Of a DNA stretch of 64,000 bases, positions 42,082 through 50,433 are shown piece by piece (positions within the stretch are counted from its first letter, which is position 1; every line of letters starts with the position of its first letter). Made by a program: the position numbers and the translations under genes. This DNA is from Candidatus Gastranaerophilales bacterium HUM_1 (GTDB taxonomy: Bacteria > Cyanobacteriota > Vampirovibrionia > Gastranaerophilales > Gastranaerophilaceae), in contig DAAY01000008.1 in assembly GCA_002103105.1 (NCBI GenBank), positions 62,001 to 126,000 of the forward strand, in the 5' to 3' direction. The notes beneath the pieces were generated by a model, which was not told where the DNA came from, searched no databases, and worked only from the letters and a program-made list of their open reading frames with translations.

Positions 42082-43188
42082 ATGGATAAAACTTTTTCAG
42101 GGGAAATAACGTTATTAAAAGCCTTAGCAATAATACTTGTTGTATCTGGGCATTTAGAATTTTCAATATTTGGAATGTTTCCACCTTATTCATTCCAATT
42201 GTCATTATTTTTCTTTATCTCAGGAATGTTATTTAAAGATAAATATTTAGATGATGTTTCAACATATTTCACAAAAAGAATTAAATCCCTACTCCTTCCA
42301 TATTTTGGATATGAAATAGTTTATTTATTAATTACACTTGCTTTAGTTCCCGTAGTTGGTGAATTTTTAGGAGAGCCAATCACAATTAAGAATTTCTTCT
42401 TAACACCATTTTTAAACGGACATCAACTACTTTTATGCTGTCCATTGTGGTTTGTTCCGCAATTATTTATGACATTAATCGTATTCTTATTTTTAATGAG
42501 GATGCTACGAAATATCGATAACAAATTTGTTGAGCTTGGATTTTTTACGGTTTTAGGATTCGTTGCAATTCCTTTCTGGAAACTAATTCCTCATCACACC
42601 CCTTTAGCTCTTGTTACGATGCGTACAATGTTTTCATTATTTTTTGTATATTTAGGGCATTATTACGTTAAATACATCAAAGACAATCATAATATTTTCA
42701 CCCCTAAATGGCTAGGAGGAATAATATTGTTTCAATCCATCTTGTGGCTATTTAACAGAGATTTTGACCCTGTTCACGGAATAGGTTTAAGTTTTGTTTT
42801 AGTATGGGGAAGATTTGACCAACAGATAATAGTTCCTGTCTTAACTTCCTTAACTGGGATTTGGGTTTCAATCTTTACGGTTAAACTACTTTACCCTTAC
42901 TTAAAAGACGTCAAACTATTAAACCAAATGGGGAAAGTTACATATCACATAATGGCAAATCATCTACTTGTTATGTATTTGATTACACTTGGACTCTTTT
43001 ATATAACAGGAACGCCATTAAGTTCAAAAGGCGATAAAATATACTCAATATTTAACCCTGTACAAACAACATATCTATATTTTATTGTAGTAATGCTTAT
43101 TACAACTTACTTGGGAGTATTCCAACAGTTTGTATGGAAAAAACTTTCTATGGTAATTTCAACCAAACAACAGCATAAGGATACATAA
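42082..43188 (+). CDS. Membrane acyltransferase, family 3
   Basis: 368 residues with about ten membrane helices. The N-terminus ITLLKALAIILVVSGHLEFS carries the conserved active-site His24 of acyltransferase-3 (OafA/fucose 4-O-acetylase-like) proteins, followed by LSLFFFISGMLFKDKYLDD and the basic loop TKRIKSLLLPYFGYE. Such proteins transfer acetyl or other acyl groups to sugars of surface polysaccharide or LPS. Not linked to other glycan genes here. The last 41 bases overlap the convergent GH13 gene. Confidence 0.82.
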   Translation: MDKTFSGEITLLKALAIILVVSGHLEFSIFGMFPPYSFQLSLFFFISGMLFKDKYLDDVSTYFTKRIKSLLLPYFGYEIVYLLITLALVPVVGEFLGEPITIKNFFLTPFLNGHQLLLCCPLWFVPQLFMTLIVFLFLMRMLRNIDNKFVELGFFTVLGFVAIPFWKLIPHHTPLALVTMRTMFSLFFVYLGHYYVKYIKDNHNIFTPKWLGGIILFQSILWLFNRDFDPVHGIGLSFVLVWGRFDQQIIVPVLTSLTGIWVSIFTVKLLYPYLKDVKLLNQMGKVTYHIMANHLLVMYLITLGLFYITGTPLSSKGDKIYSIFNPVQTTYLYFIVVMLITTYLGVFQQFVWKKLSMVISTKQQHKDT

Positions 43189-45214
43189 GAAGCCTTGTCT
43201 TTTTATCTTTAAGCGACAATTTAAGTTTATATTGTTCATCTGTAAGGATATTAGTTAGAGCAATAGAATGGTCATCCGCCTTCATTGCCTTAACCAACAT
43301 ATCAGATGGCAAATCTACTTCAGCCGTTAATCTTTTATTAGACAAATTATTTACTATCAAATATTTCTCACCTTTATAACTTCTTACATATGCAAAGATA
43401 TGAGGGTAATTTGTCTTTAGAATTGATAAATTTCCTCTTGACAACGCAGGAATAGATTTTCTTAAGGCAATCATTTTTTGCACTTTGTGGAATATTTTTC
43501 CACTATAAGTTTTATTTGAATTCATCGCATCATAGAATGATTGTTGAGTTAAAGAACCTCTATTTATATCTCTACTATCGAAAAATGATAAGAGTTTTAT
43601 TTTACTTTTCGCTTGTTTTTTCTTTCGTAAATCAGCAGATTTTTTCGCATTAGCAAAATTATTTTTTGCACCAATTTCATCTCCATAATAAATAATAGGA
43701 ATTCCTGGCATAGATAATAAAACCGAAAAAGCCATTTCTATATGGTCGTGATTTTCATCTAGAAAATTTGCCATTCTTCCAGCAACCCCAAAACCTTTTC
43801 TAAAAGATGCACCTTTTGGTTCAAGAGCTTGATAAATAAGTTCCCTCATCTCTGGAGTAACCATTTCCAGAGTTAATTCATCATGAACCCTCAAAAATGT
43901 TGCCCAACTAGCAGAATCAGGGATATTTGGAGTTTGTTTTAATGCCTCTTTGAAATATTTACTATCCTCTGTTATAAAACTTGCCCACAATGCAGGCATG
44001 TAAGGGAAATTGTATGCGATTTGAACTTCATCAGTTCTTTTAAATTCTCTTAACTGTCCATCCACAATAGTTTCAGATTTTTTCTCTGTTCCAAAGTAAG
44101 GAATAACATCCTTTGGAAGCTGACAAGCTTCGGCTTGCAAAACTGTTCGAGGGGCAACAGCTTGGAGATACAAGCTCAAAATTTTTATAATATCATGCGT
44201 TGCAGGTAGGTTTTCAGCATTCGTTCCAGGTTCTTTATCCAAATATGGAATTGCATCAAGCCTAAAAATATCAACACCCAAATTTGCCCAGTAATTTAAA
44301 GTTCCAAGATTGTAATATAAAACATCTGGATTTTTCCAATTTATATCTAATTGAAAAGGATAAAACGTATGATACAAGTAATAATCTTTTCCGTTAATTG
44401 TTACTTTTCGGTAATTATTTTCAGTAATTTCTGGAAAAATTAAACGTCTTTTGCTTATACTTCCGTCATTTTCTTTGTATTCAACAACTGTTCCAAGCTT
44501 TGGATCAACATACTTGGTATATTCTGGCATGTCCTCTCTTGTAATAAAATAATCAAGTTTTGAGGTATCCCCCTGTAATGCTTTTTGAAACCATTCATGT
44601 TGATCAGAAAAGTGATTAAGGACTAAATCAGCTTTAATATTAAATCCTTGAGCCTTTGCTTGTTTGATAAACTCTTCAAATTGAGGCTTTCCACCTAAAT
44701 CTTGTCTGACATTTTGAGGATTTTTGACATCAAACCCCGCATCCTCCATTGGAGAATCTGCAAAAGGCAACATATATAATGTTGTCACCCCTAGGGTTTT
44801 AAGATAAGGAAGCATTTTAGTTATATCTTTAAATTGATTTGGTTTCTCTGGAGTAATTGTCCCGAATTGGTCAACATAAAACATATAAATTACTTCGTCT
44901 TTGTACCAATCACTAGGTCTAGTCAAATCTTCTTGTTTGAGATTTTGAGGTCTTTGAGCCTTTGCAGTTTTTGCAATTTCAACTAACTTATTATATATTT
45001 CATCGGTTTTATCTTCTCCATAAACCTTTGAAATATTTGTTCTTAATTCTTTTTCTATTCTCGGAGAAATTACTAATTGCTCTTCTTGTTGAGATTGTTC
45101 AGCTACATTCTCAGCCGATTGTTGAGTTTCTACAATATTTGCAAATGTTGAATTTTGAACCCCACAACCAAGTAATGACGCCATCAGTAAAATTGCTAAA
45201 ACTTTTTTATTCAT
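43148..45214 (-). CDS. GH13 alpha-glucosidase/amylase-type lipoprotein
   Basis: 688 residues. The N-terminus AILLMASLLGC has a lipobox (LLGC, Cys17), so it is likely a lipid-anchored envelope enzyme. The barrel motifs are complete: DLVLNH (196-201), GVDIFRLDA with nucleophile Asp320, VLQAEACQ with acid/base Glu362, and RVHDELT with Asp445; PGIPIIYYGDEIGAKNNF is the last strand. The layout resembles trehalose synthase or sucrose-type GH13 enzymes, but the donor cannot be fixed. The C-terminal beta domain (LSILKTNYPHIFAYVRS and after) is normal. Unlike the 1370-residue GH13 this one is exported. Confidence 0.85.
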   Translation of the reverse strand: MNKKVLAILLMASLLGCGVQNSTFANIVETQQSAENVAEQSQQEEQLVISPRIEKELRTNISKVYGEDKTDEIYNKLVEIAKTAKAQRPQNLKQEDLTRPSDWYKDEVIYMFYVDQFGTITPEKPNQFKDITKMLPYLKTLGVTTLYMLPFADSPMEDAGFDVKNPQNVRQDLGGKPQFEEFIKQAKAQGFNIKADLVLNHFSDQHEWFQKALQGDTSKLDYFITREDMPEYTKYVDPKLGTVVEYKENDGSISKRRLIFPEITENNYRKVTINGKDYYLYHTFYPFQLDINWKNPDVLYYNLGTLNYWANLGVDIFRLDAIPYLDKEPGTNAENLPATHDIIKILSLYLQAVAPRTVLQAEACQLPKDVIPYFGTEKKSETIVDGQLREFKRTDEVQIAYNFPYMPALWASFITEDSKYFKEALKQTPNIPDSASWATFLRVHDELTLEMVTPEMRELIYQALEPKGASFRKGFGVAGRMANFLDENHDHIEMAFSVLLSMPGIPIIYYGDEIGAKNNFANAKKSADLRKKKQAKSKIKLLSFFDSRDINRGSLTQQSFYDAMNSNKTYSGKIFHKVQKMIALRKSIPALSRGNLSILKTNYPHIFAYVRSYKGEKYLIVNNLSNKRLTAEVDLPSDMLVKAMKADDHSIALTNILTDEQYKLKLSLKDKKTRLLMYPYAVVWLKLP

Positions 45215-45242
45215 TCCCTAACCTCGAAATTTAGCTTATAAA

Positions 45243-45692
45243 TTATTTTTGATTCTCTAATTCTTCTCTTATATCGTCAACAGAAACTCTGACAATTGGA
45301 GAATTTTCGTCTTTTTTAAGAACACAATTTTTAATTCCAGATTGCACAATAAAACGCTTACAGAGAATACAAATAAAATTATGTCCCCAAATATAAATAG
45401 TTGCATCCTTGCAACGATCTTGCCCTGCTTGAATTATAGCATTTTGTTCTGCATGAATAGAACGACAGGTTTCATATTTTGTACCAGAAGGAATATTATT
45501 TTTTATCCTGTAACATTCTCCTCTTTCCGCACAAGATTCCACTTTTGATGGAGTGCCATTATAACCAGTGGCTTTAATTTTTTTATCTTCTCCAACAATT
45601 ACAGCACCAACTTGAGCCCTCAAGCAATTTGATCTACTTGCACAAGTCTTTGCTAAATCTAAAAAATAGTCATCCCACGGTTTTATTTCCAT
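45243..45692 (-). CDS. dCMP deaminase family protein (ComEB-like)
   Basis: 149 residues. The zinc deaminase motif is SIHAEQNAI (His80, Glu82) and the second zinc segment is CILC (Cys108, Cys111). Extra cysteines (Cys54, Cys60) and the loop ATGYNGTPS match the dCMP deaminase group. The usual Pro before the first Cys of PCxxC is Ile here. It converts dCMP to dUMP for thymidylate synthesis. Closely follows the AICARFT-like gene (18-base gap). Confidence 0.88.
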   Translation of the reverse strand: MEIKPWDDYFLDLAKTCASRSNCLRAQVGAVIVGEDKKIKATGYNGTPSKVESCAERGECYRIKNNIPSGTKYETCRSIHAEQNAIIQAGQDRCKDATIYIWGHNFICILCKRFIVQSGIKNCVLKKDENSPIVRVSVDDIREELENQK

Positions 45693-45710
45693 AGTTTTAT
45701 GTCCTTTTTA

Positions 45711-46643
45711 TTAGTATCTATTATTTTGAATTGTTGTGTGAATCATTGATAAATTATATTTATCTGCTAGTTTTACAATTTTATTGGAATTACGTCCGTT
45801 ACCAGCTTCAATGATTAAACCAATTCGTCCTTGAATTGCAGCATTGATAGTTTCTTCATTTTCTATCACACCATCAACAGCTAAAACTGCTTTCTTTGAT
45901 GATTCACAAGCATAATCCATTGCCATTTCTGAAGTAACAATTCCATTAGATTTCCCTTGTATTATTGCCTTTGTAGCTAAATCTTTTGCAATCACCGCAG
46001 ATTTACTTTTTAAATATTTTGAAACCTTCCAAGCAAAAACAGCATCCTCAGCTTCTTCCTGTGTTGGCTTTGTTTTGGTAACAACTTTGAATGTTTCTTT
46101 TGAAAGCTTGCTCAAATTTTGTTCTTCTATCAATGCTCCGAATGGAGTAACTTTAATATCCTTAGCACAAAAACCTAGCAATTCTTGCAATGGAGTATTT
46201 ATTTTAACAACATTGATGTTTGTATTCAAAAGATAAGTTAATGCTTCCTTTGCAAAATTTGGAGCTAAAATATTTCTAATTTTCATTGCACAAAGCTGTT
46301 TAGCAATATCTAAAGAAATAGCTTTACTAAAACCAGCCGTACCCTCAAAAATTGCAACAGGGTCACAGTCTAGAGCCTTTTCTAAAGCTGTTTCTGAAGA
46401 ACTTCCTAATGCTACTGCACAAATGGAAGCTTCTTTGGCAAACACAGCAGAATGAACATCAAAAAATTCACCCAAAACTTTTACCGCTTCTGACAAGTTT
46501 AAATAATCTATATATTCAAGATTTTTATTCTCACTTAAGATTTCATAGTCAATTTGTTCTTCTATTGGAGCAATTGCTCCAGTTTGATACGAATTTTCAC
46601 CAGATGGCAAATCTGTAAAATCTTTTATTTCAATTGTTTCCAT
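45711..46643 (-). CDS. Divergent AICAR transformylase-like (PurH C-terminal domain) protein
   Basis: The ATG at 46643 follows GAGGG by five bases; an upstream in-frame ATG at 46664 lacks a site. 310 residues covering only the AICARFT half of PurH: DPVAIFEGTAGFSKAI, then NILAPNFAKEALTYLLNTNI, VTKTKPTQEEAEDAVFAWKV and VAKYLKSKSAV-like (SKYLKSKSAVIAKDLATKAI). Several catalytic-site sequences are altered: the GGS.RD region reads EAGNGRNS and the final RHFxH reads TIQNNRY. It may be a non-catalytic paralogue or have a new substrate. The IMP cyclohydrolase half is absent. A true purH is expected elsewhere. Confidence 0.6.
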   Translation of the reverse strand: METIEIKDFTDLPSGENSYQTGAIAPIEEQIDYEILSENKNLEYIDYLNLSEAVKVLGEFFDVHSAVFAKEASICAVALGSSSETALEKALDCDPVAIFEGTAGFSKAISLDIAKQLCAMKIRNILAPNFAKEALTYLLNTNINVVKINTPLQELLGFCAKDIKVTPFGALIEEQNLSKLSKETFKVVTKTKPTQEEAEDAVFAWKVSKYLKSKSAVIAKDLATKAIIQGKSNGIVTSEMAMDYACESSKKAVLAVDGVIENEETINAAIQGRIGLIIEAGNGRNSNKIVKLADKYNLSMIHTTIQNNRY

Positions 46644-46738
46644 AATATCCCTCACTATCGACACGATGTTAGCACAAAGCTATATCAGTATCAAGTTAAT
46701 ATATCTTAAACAATGTGAACAAGTTTGATATTTTTATC

Positions 46739-46767
46739 TTGATAATTTGGCATGTCTTTAATATAAT
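46739..46767 (+). promoter_or_regulatory. Promoter of the 213-residue gene
   Basis: TTGATA (46739-46744), 17 bases, TATAAT (46762-46767), 34 bases before the ATG. Consensus spacing. Confidence 0.65.
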
Positions 46768-46801
46768 CATGTTGTTTTAAAGAAACTAAAAAGAGGGAAA
46801 G

Positions 46802-47443
46802 ATGGCTGATAGTAAGATGAATGATAGCGTTGGGAGAAAAATTGTAGAGGCTTTAAAAATGCAATCAACAGATGTTCAAGAGGAAACATCTGTAAATGAA
46901 GTTTCTGAAGTAGATGTAGATTCTCAAAACGAAGATACTTTTAACAATGATGATTTCAATAATTTGGACTCACAAAATTTTTCAAACGATTTACCTTCAG
47001 ATATTCAGTTAAAAATACAAAATCAATTGAAAGAACCTGTTCAGCCACAGTTCCAATCTTCATATATTGATAACGCTTTTCAACAAAGTTTAGCAAGAAA
47101 TCTCGGAGATAATGATACGTTTGCTCAAGTCCCAGATGATTTTGATTACCCAGCAAACGTTGCCGTATTAAGGCAACTTATCGCAAAACTTCCTGCAGGA
47201 GTTTCAAAACAAACAGGGGCAACTATCATTCGACAAACAATGGAGGCTCTTGGAATTTCTATGCAAGCTGTTATACAAGAAGCTAAACAAGTTCAAGGAA
47301 CATTGATTGAAAATTCAAAGGAATGCCAATCAAACATTCTTGAATACAAAAAACAAATAGGTATTTTGGAATCAAAATCACAGCAGTATAAAAGACAATC
47401 TGCCGTGATGAATGATATTATTAACTTGTTTATTCAATCTTAA
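46802..47443 (+). CDS. Hypothetical acidic/coiled-coil protein (213 aa)
   Basis: It starts MADSKMNDSVGRKIVEALKM, then a disordered Asn/Asp/Gln-rich stretch to about residue 95, then a compact helical region (ANVAVLRQLIAKLPAGVSKQ and GATIIRQTMEALGISMQAVI) and a terminal coiled coil (QSNILEYKKQIGILESKSQQ). No signal or membrane segment. A cytoplasmic scaffold or polar-type protein is possible; no family is recognised. The last four bases overlap the convergent gene at 47440. Confidence 0.7.
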   Translation: MADSKMNDSVGRKIVEALKMQSTDVQEETSVNEVSEVDVDSQNEDTFNNDDFNNLDSQNFSNDLPSDIQLKIQNQLKEPVQPQFQSSYIDNAFQQSLARNLGDNDTFAQVPDDFDYPANVAVLRQLIAKLPAGVSKQTGATIIRQTMEALGISMQAVIQEAKQVQGTLIENSKECQSNILEYKKQIGILESKSQQYKRQSAVMNDIINLFIQS

Positions 47444-47772
47444 GCGGCTTTATAAGTAAAGGATTCTTGAATTCCAGAGTGAATCATTTCTTGATTTGAT
47501 TTCAATTCAGTGTTAATCATTTCAAGTTTTTCTTCAATTTCTGTTTTTTGCAAATCAAGTTTTTCTTCAAGAAGCTTCAATTTATATTGTCGTTCTTGTA
47601 ACTTTTTCGCAATCAGAGAGTCTGATTCATAATCTGTACCAACCTGCATTAGGCTAGATGCTGCTTTTGTTGCAGTCATTTTAGCTTGGGTGATAAGATG
47701 AAGTTGCCATTGATAGGTTGATTTCATCTGTTTAAGATATACATTTCTTATTATACCTATAAATAAACCCAT
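47440..47772 (-). CDS. Hypothetical coiled-coil protein (110 aa)
   Basis: A short hydrophobic start (MGLFIGIIRNVYLKQ), then a helix with small residues (ITQAKMTATKAASSLMQVG), and a long coiled coil (KLQERQYKLKLLEEKLDLQK). No Cys. Second gene of a two-gene unit with 47790-48062 (17-base gap). Its size and helical design resemble small secreted or structural helical proteins such as rod or needle components, but this is only a shape resemblance. Confidence 0.65.
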   Translation of the reverse strand: MGLFIGIIRNVYLKQMKSTYQWQLHLITQAKMTATKAASSLMQVGTDYESDSLIAKKLQERQYKLKLLEEKLDLQKTEIEEKLEMINTELKSNQEMIHSGIQESFTYKAA

Positions 47773-47789
47773 TGCGTTTCCTGCCTTTA

Positions 47790-48062
47790 CTACCTTTTTT
47801 GATCTAAGTGCGATCCTTTCAAGAAATTATGCTGGCTATTTTCTGCTATCAACTGTTCCATCTTTTGTAGTTGGTGTCTATGATAGTTTAATCTGTATTG
47901 TGCCATTTTTAATTTCTTTTTTACCGTAAGAAAATCTTTGAGTCCTTCGATTATAGATGTTGTCATTACCTGTATAGGATTTTTCCTAATGAAGTAATTC
48001 TTTGTATAAATCAAGAAATCCAAGATTCTTTTTACGTATAAATCCAGAGTTTCGCGAAACAT
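47790..48062 (-). CDS. Hypothetical helical protein (90 aa)
   Basis: Basic helical protein starting MFRETLDLYVKRILDFLIYT, with a coiled C-terminal half (KKKLKMAQYRLNYHRHQLQK). The ribosome site AAGGAG is six bases before ATG. Upstream on the minus strand a weak relative of the recurrent box may be present (CAATTATTTGA near 48118, AAATATATGTAGG near 48090), too degenerate to count. First gene of the two-gene unit with 47440-47772. Confidence 0.6.
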   Translation of the reverse strand: MFRETLDLYVKRILDFLIYTKNYFIRKNPIQVMTTSIIEGLKDFLTVKKKLKMAQYRLNYHRHQLQKMEQLIAENSQHNFLKGSHLDQKR

Positions 48063-48239
48063 TTTGCTCCTTACACTTTGGACCTACATATATTTAAAAA
48101 CATTGAAGCTCAAATAATTGATATTTTTCTCGCTATCTTTTAATATTTCTTAATATATGGGTCAGTTTTCTTATCTTTTTCTTTGCTTATTATCGGTTAA
48201 AATTTTAAAATCTTTAATTAATATATTAATAAATAATAT

Positions 48240-48265
48240 GGATAATGTAAACATTTACATTATCC
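48240..48265. terminator. Palindrome downstream of the Gly/Ala-rich gene
   Basis: GGATAATGTAAA, CA, TTTACATTATCC: a perfect 12-bp inverted repeat 31 bases after the stop at 48296. It may end transcription from the minus-strand operon, although no long T-run follows, or it may be an operator. The remainder of 48063-48295 shows nothing else clear. Confidence 0.5.
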
Positions 48266-48295
48266 ACAAAAATTTAAAAGAAATACCAATATTAA

Positions 48296-49111
48296 TTATA
48301 GGTTTTGAATAGCTTTACTATCGCTATCAATACCTTCTTTCAACATCTTCTTCGCAACATCACCTTGAGTATCAAGCATTTTGCAAACAGTTTCAATGTT
48401 ACGAACTTTTGTTGATAAAATAACATCTGCATTGTTAGTAATATTTCCACTAATATTCTGGTATGCAGCTAATGCAGCAGAAGATGTTCCTTGCATCAAG
48501 TTACCCAAAACAGTTGTTCCTGCTCCATAAATTCCTAAATATGGAGAAACGGCAGTCAAAATACCACCAAATCCTGAAATACAACTTGCAAAAGGCATTA
48601 CGACATTAGAAGCAATCTTACCAAGCCCAGAGCCTGTACCAATACCATATGCAGCAGCACTTGTAATATCAGCAAGTCCACCAATACTAGACGCACCACC
48701 TGTTATATAACCATTATTTGTACCCCAACCATTCAAAATTGAGGACGCACCGCCTGTTGCGAGTCCATAAATTGAACCAATTGAAGCAGCCCCTGATGGG
48801 AACCCAGAATAGTTATATAAAGAATCTGTTCCATACGCAGAGTTTGTATTTGTTTTTGAATAGTAGGATGTACCTGAAATATTCATTGTTTCAGAACCGC
48901 CAAATACAGTCGCAAAAGAAGAAGGAGCAAGTAAACTTGCCAAATTGTATAACAAGCCACCAGCAGATTCAAAACCCGTACCAGTTCCACTTCCAGATAC
49001 TGTCAAATCTCTCAATCTGTCATAAGTTTCCCATAATTGAGCCTTTGCAGCGGAACTCGCATCTCCGAATCTATTTGCTATAACTAAATTGCTATCATTT
49101 TTGTAAGACAT
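48296..49111 (-). CDS. Hypothetical Gly/Ala/Ser-rich protein (271 aa)
   Basis: It starts MSYKNDSNLVIANRFGDASS, has a helix AAKAQLWETYDRLRDLTVSG, then about 150 residues dominated by Gly, Ala, Ser and Tyr with a repeated style (GGASSILNGWGTNNGYITGG, ATGGASSI), and a helical end (TVCKMLDTQGDVAKKMLKEG). No Sec signal. The hydrophobic Gly/Ala region resembles translocator or glycine-rich surface proteins in composition only. Second gene after 49136-50197 (24-base gap), so made with it. Function not recognised. Confidence 0.65.
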   Translation of the reverse strand: MSYKNDSNLVIANRFGDASSAAKAQLWETYDRLRDLTVSGSGTGTGFESAGGLLYNLASLLAPSSFATVFGGSETMNISGTSYYSKTNTNSAYGTDSLYNYSGFPSGAASIGSIYGLATGGASSILNGWGTNNGYITGGASSIGGLADITSAAAYGIGTGSGLGKIASNVVMPFASCISGFGGILTAVSPYLGIYGAGTTVLGNLMQGTSSAALAAYQNISGNITNNADVILSTKVRNIETVCKMLDTQGDVAKKMLKEGIDSDSKAIQNL

Positions 49112-49135
49112 TTTATTAAACCTCTTATTATTTTA

Positions 49136-50197
49136 TTAGCTTTCAAATGTTTTGAATGTACTTTCAATATTTTTAGAAATGATTTTGTGAACAGCATCCA
49201 TTTCTGTTTGAAGTGCATTTTGTTCAGTATCAAGTGCCTTTAGACGTAATTCAAGAGTTCTATCTTCTGTTTGAATTTGCTCTGTTTTAGCGTTGATATC
49301 TTGAACTTGTTTTTCATAAACTTGCTTTTGATAATTGTATTGATTCATTGCATCATTATAAGCTTGATCGTCAGTTGTACTTGAGGTATCTAAACTATAA
49401 ACAACACTAGAGCCTTCTAACTGCAATGAAGTAGCTCTTCCACTACTATCATACTCAATCACGCCATATTTTGAGATTTCTTGATTTTTGGTCTGATAAT
49501 CTGCGTAATATGAGTGAAGAACAGCGGTAGAATCTTGCCTACAAGCTTCTAATGTATCTTGAGTTGAACCACCAGTACCAGTTGCGAAGTTAACTTGATT
49601 ATCGCCTGTTGTCCACAAGTAAATATTATTAAGAGCATCAGTTGAGCCATTAGTTTTGTAATCCAACCAATCTTTTGCAAGTTGAGTATTAGGCCAATCT
49701 TTTGCGATTTGGTCTAATTCCGCACTATATGTACCCCAAGAACTTTTCTCGCTTGTATCATTTCTATCAATGTCACCCAAACAAGTTAATTTCTTAGTTC
49801 CAACCATATAATAGCCTTTTGAGTTTTCATCTGTTGGGGCTACATATTGAACCTGTGGGTTTGAATTCGTGTTTCTAATCCCAGTATATTCTGAAACTTT
49901 AGCGTAATATGTTACGTAGGAATTGTAATTTATACCATCCTTATCTGTATAATCCGCAGTCTGAATATCAGAGATGTATTGTTTGTTATCCCCAATATCA
50001 AAAGAGTATTGAGTTTTAGTAAAATCATTTGAACTAGGAGCAGTAGGAACTTCCATTGTATAAAGCTTGTTCCACAACTCTGAGCTTTGATTAGCTAAAG
50101 CAGTTCTTGCTTGGTTAATTTGTTGTCCTTCATATTCAACGTTTGATTTTCTTGCTGCAAGTGCTATCCATCTTGCTTGAGATGCGGCCATGCCCAT
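49136..50197 (-). CDS. Hypothetical protein with MGMAASQAR N-terminal signature (353 aa)
   Basis: The N-terminal 45 residues, MGMAASQARWIALAARKSNV then EYEGQQINQARTALANQSSE, form an amphipathic helix without a Sec signal. The C-terminal 70 residues are a coiled coil ending TLELRLKALDTEQNALQTEM and SKNIESTFKTF. Helical ends around a variable middle (residues 60-270) are the layout of flagellar axial and hook-associated proteins, which leave by the type III route. That reading is inference; I do not recognise a named family. AAGGAG lies 8 bases before ATG. First gene of the operon with 48296-49111. Confidence 0.65.
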   Translation of the reverse strand: MGMAASQARWIALAARKSNVEYEGQQINQARTALANQSSELWNKLYTMEVPTAPSSNDFTKTQYSFDIGDNKQYISDIQTADYTDKDGINYNSYVTYYAKVSEYTGIRNTNSNPQVQYVAPTDENSKGYYMVGTKKLTCLGDIDRNDTSEKSSWGTYSAELDQIAKDWPNTQLAKDWLDYKTNGSTDALNNIYLWTTGDNQVNFATGTGGSTQDTLEACRQDSTAVLHSYYADYQTKNQEISKYGVIEYDSSGRATSLQLEGSSVVYSLDTSSTTDDQAYNDAMNQYNYQKQVYEKQVQDINAKTEQIQTEDRTLELRLKALDTEQNALQTEMDAVHKIISKNIESTFKTFES

Positions 50198-50433
50198 ATT
50201 GGTATCTCCTTCTGATTATAAAGTTTTTTCTACCTATATTTGGTATAATGATGATTTTCAATAAGTCAATATTAATCTATTAAAATTATACGGCATTTAA
50301 AGACTTTTAAATAGTGAATTTTAGAAAAATCAACTATTTGAATGATTTTAAAATCCTTATAACCGCAAAGAGGTTTACAGTTTATTTATGTTTCTGCTAA
50401 TATAGAATTATCGATATTAGAGAAAGGTAGATA

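Noticed and set aside
45243..45692. Loss of activity in the dCMP deaminase because PCxxC is ICxxC
   Set aside because: The zinc ligands His80, Cys108 and Cys111 and the catalytic Glu82 are intact; the Pro change alone is weak evidence.
48063..48120. Eighth copy of the recurrent box ahead of the 90-residue gene
   Set aside because: CAATT and an AAATATATGTAGG stretch occur at about the right distance, but the invariant 12-mer is missing; counted only as a possible relative.
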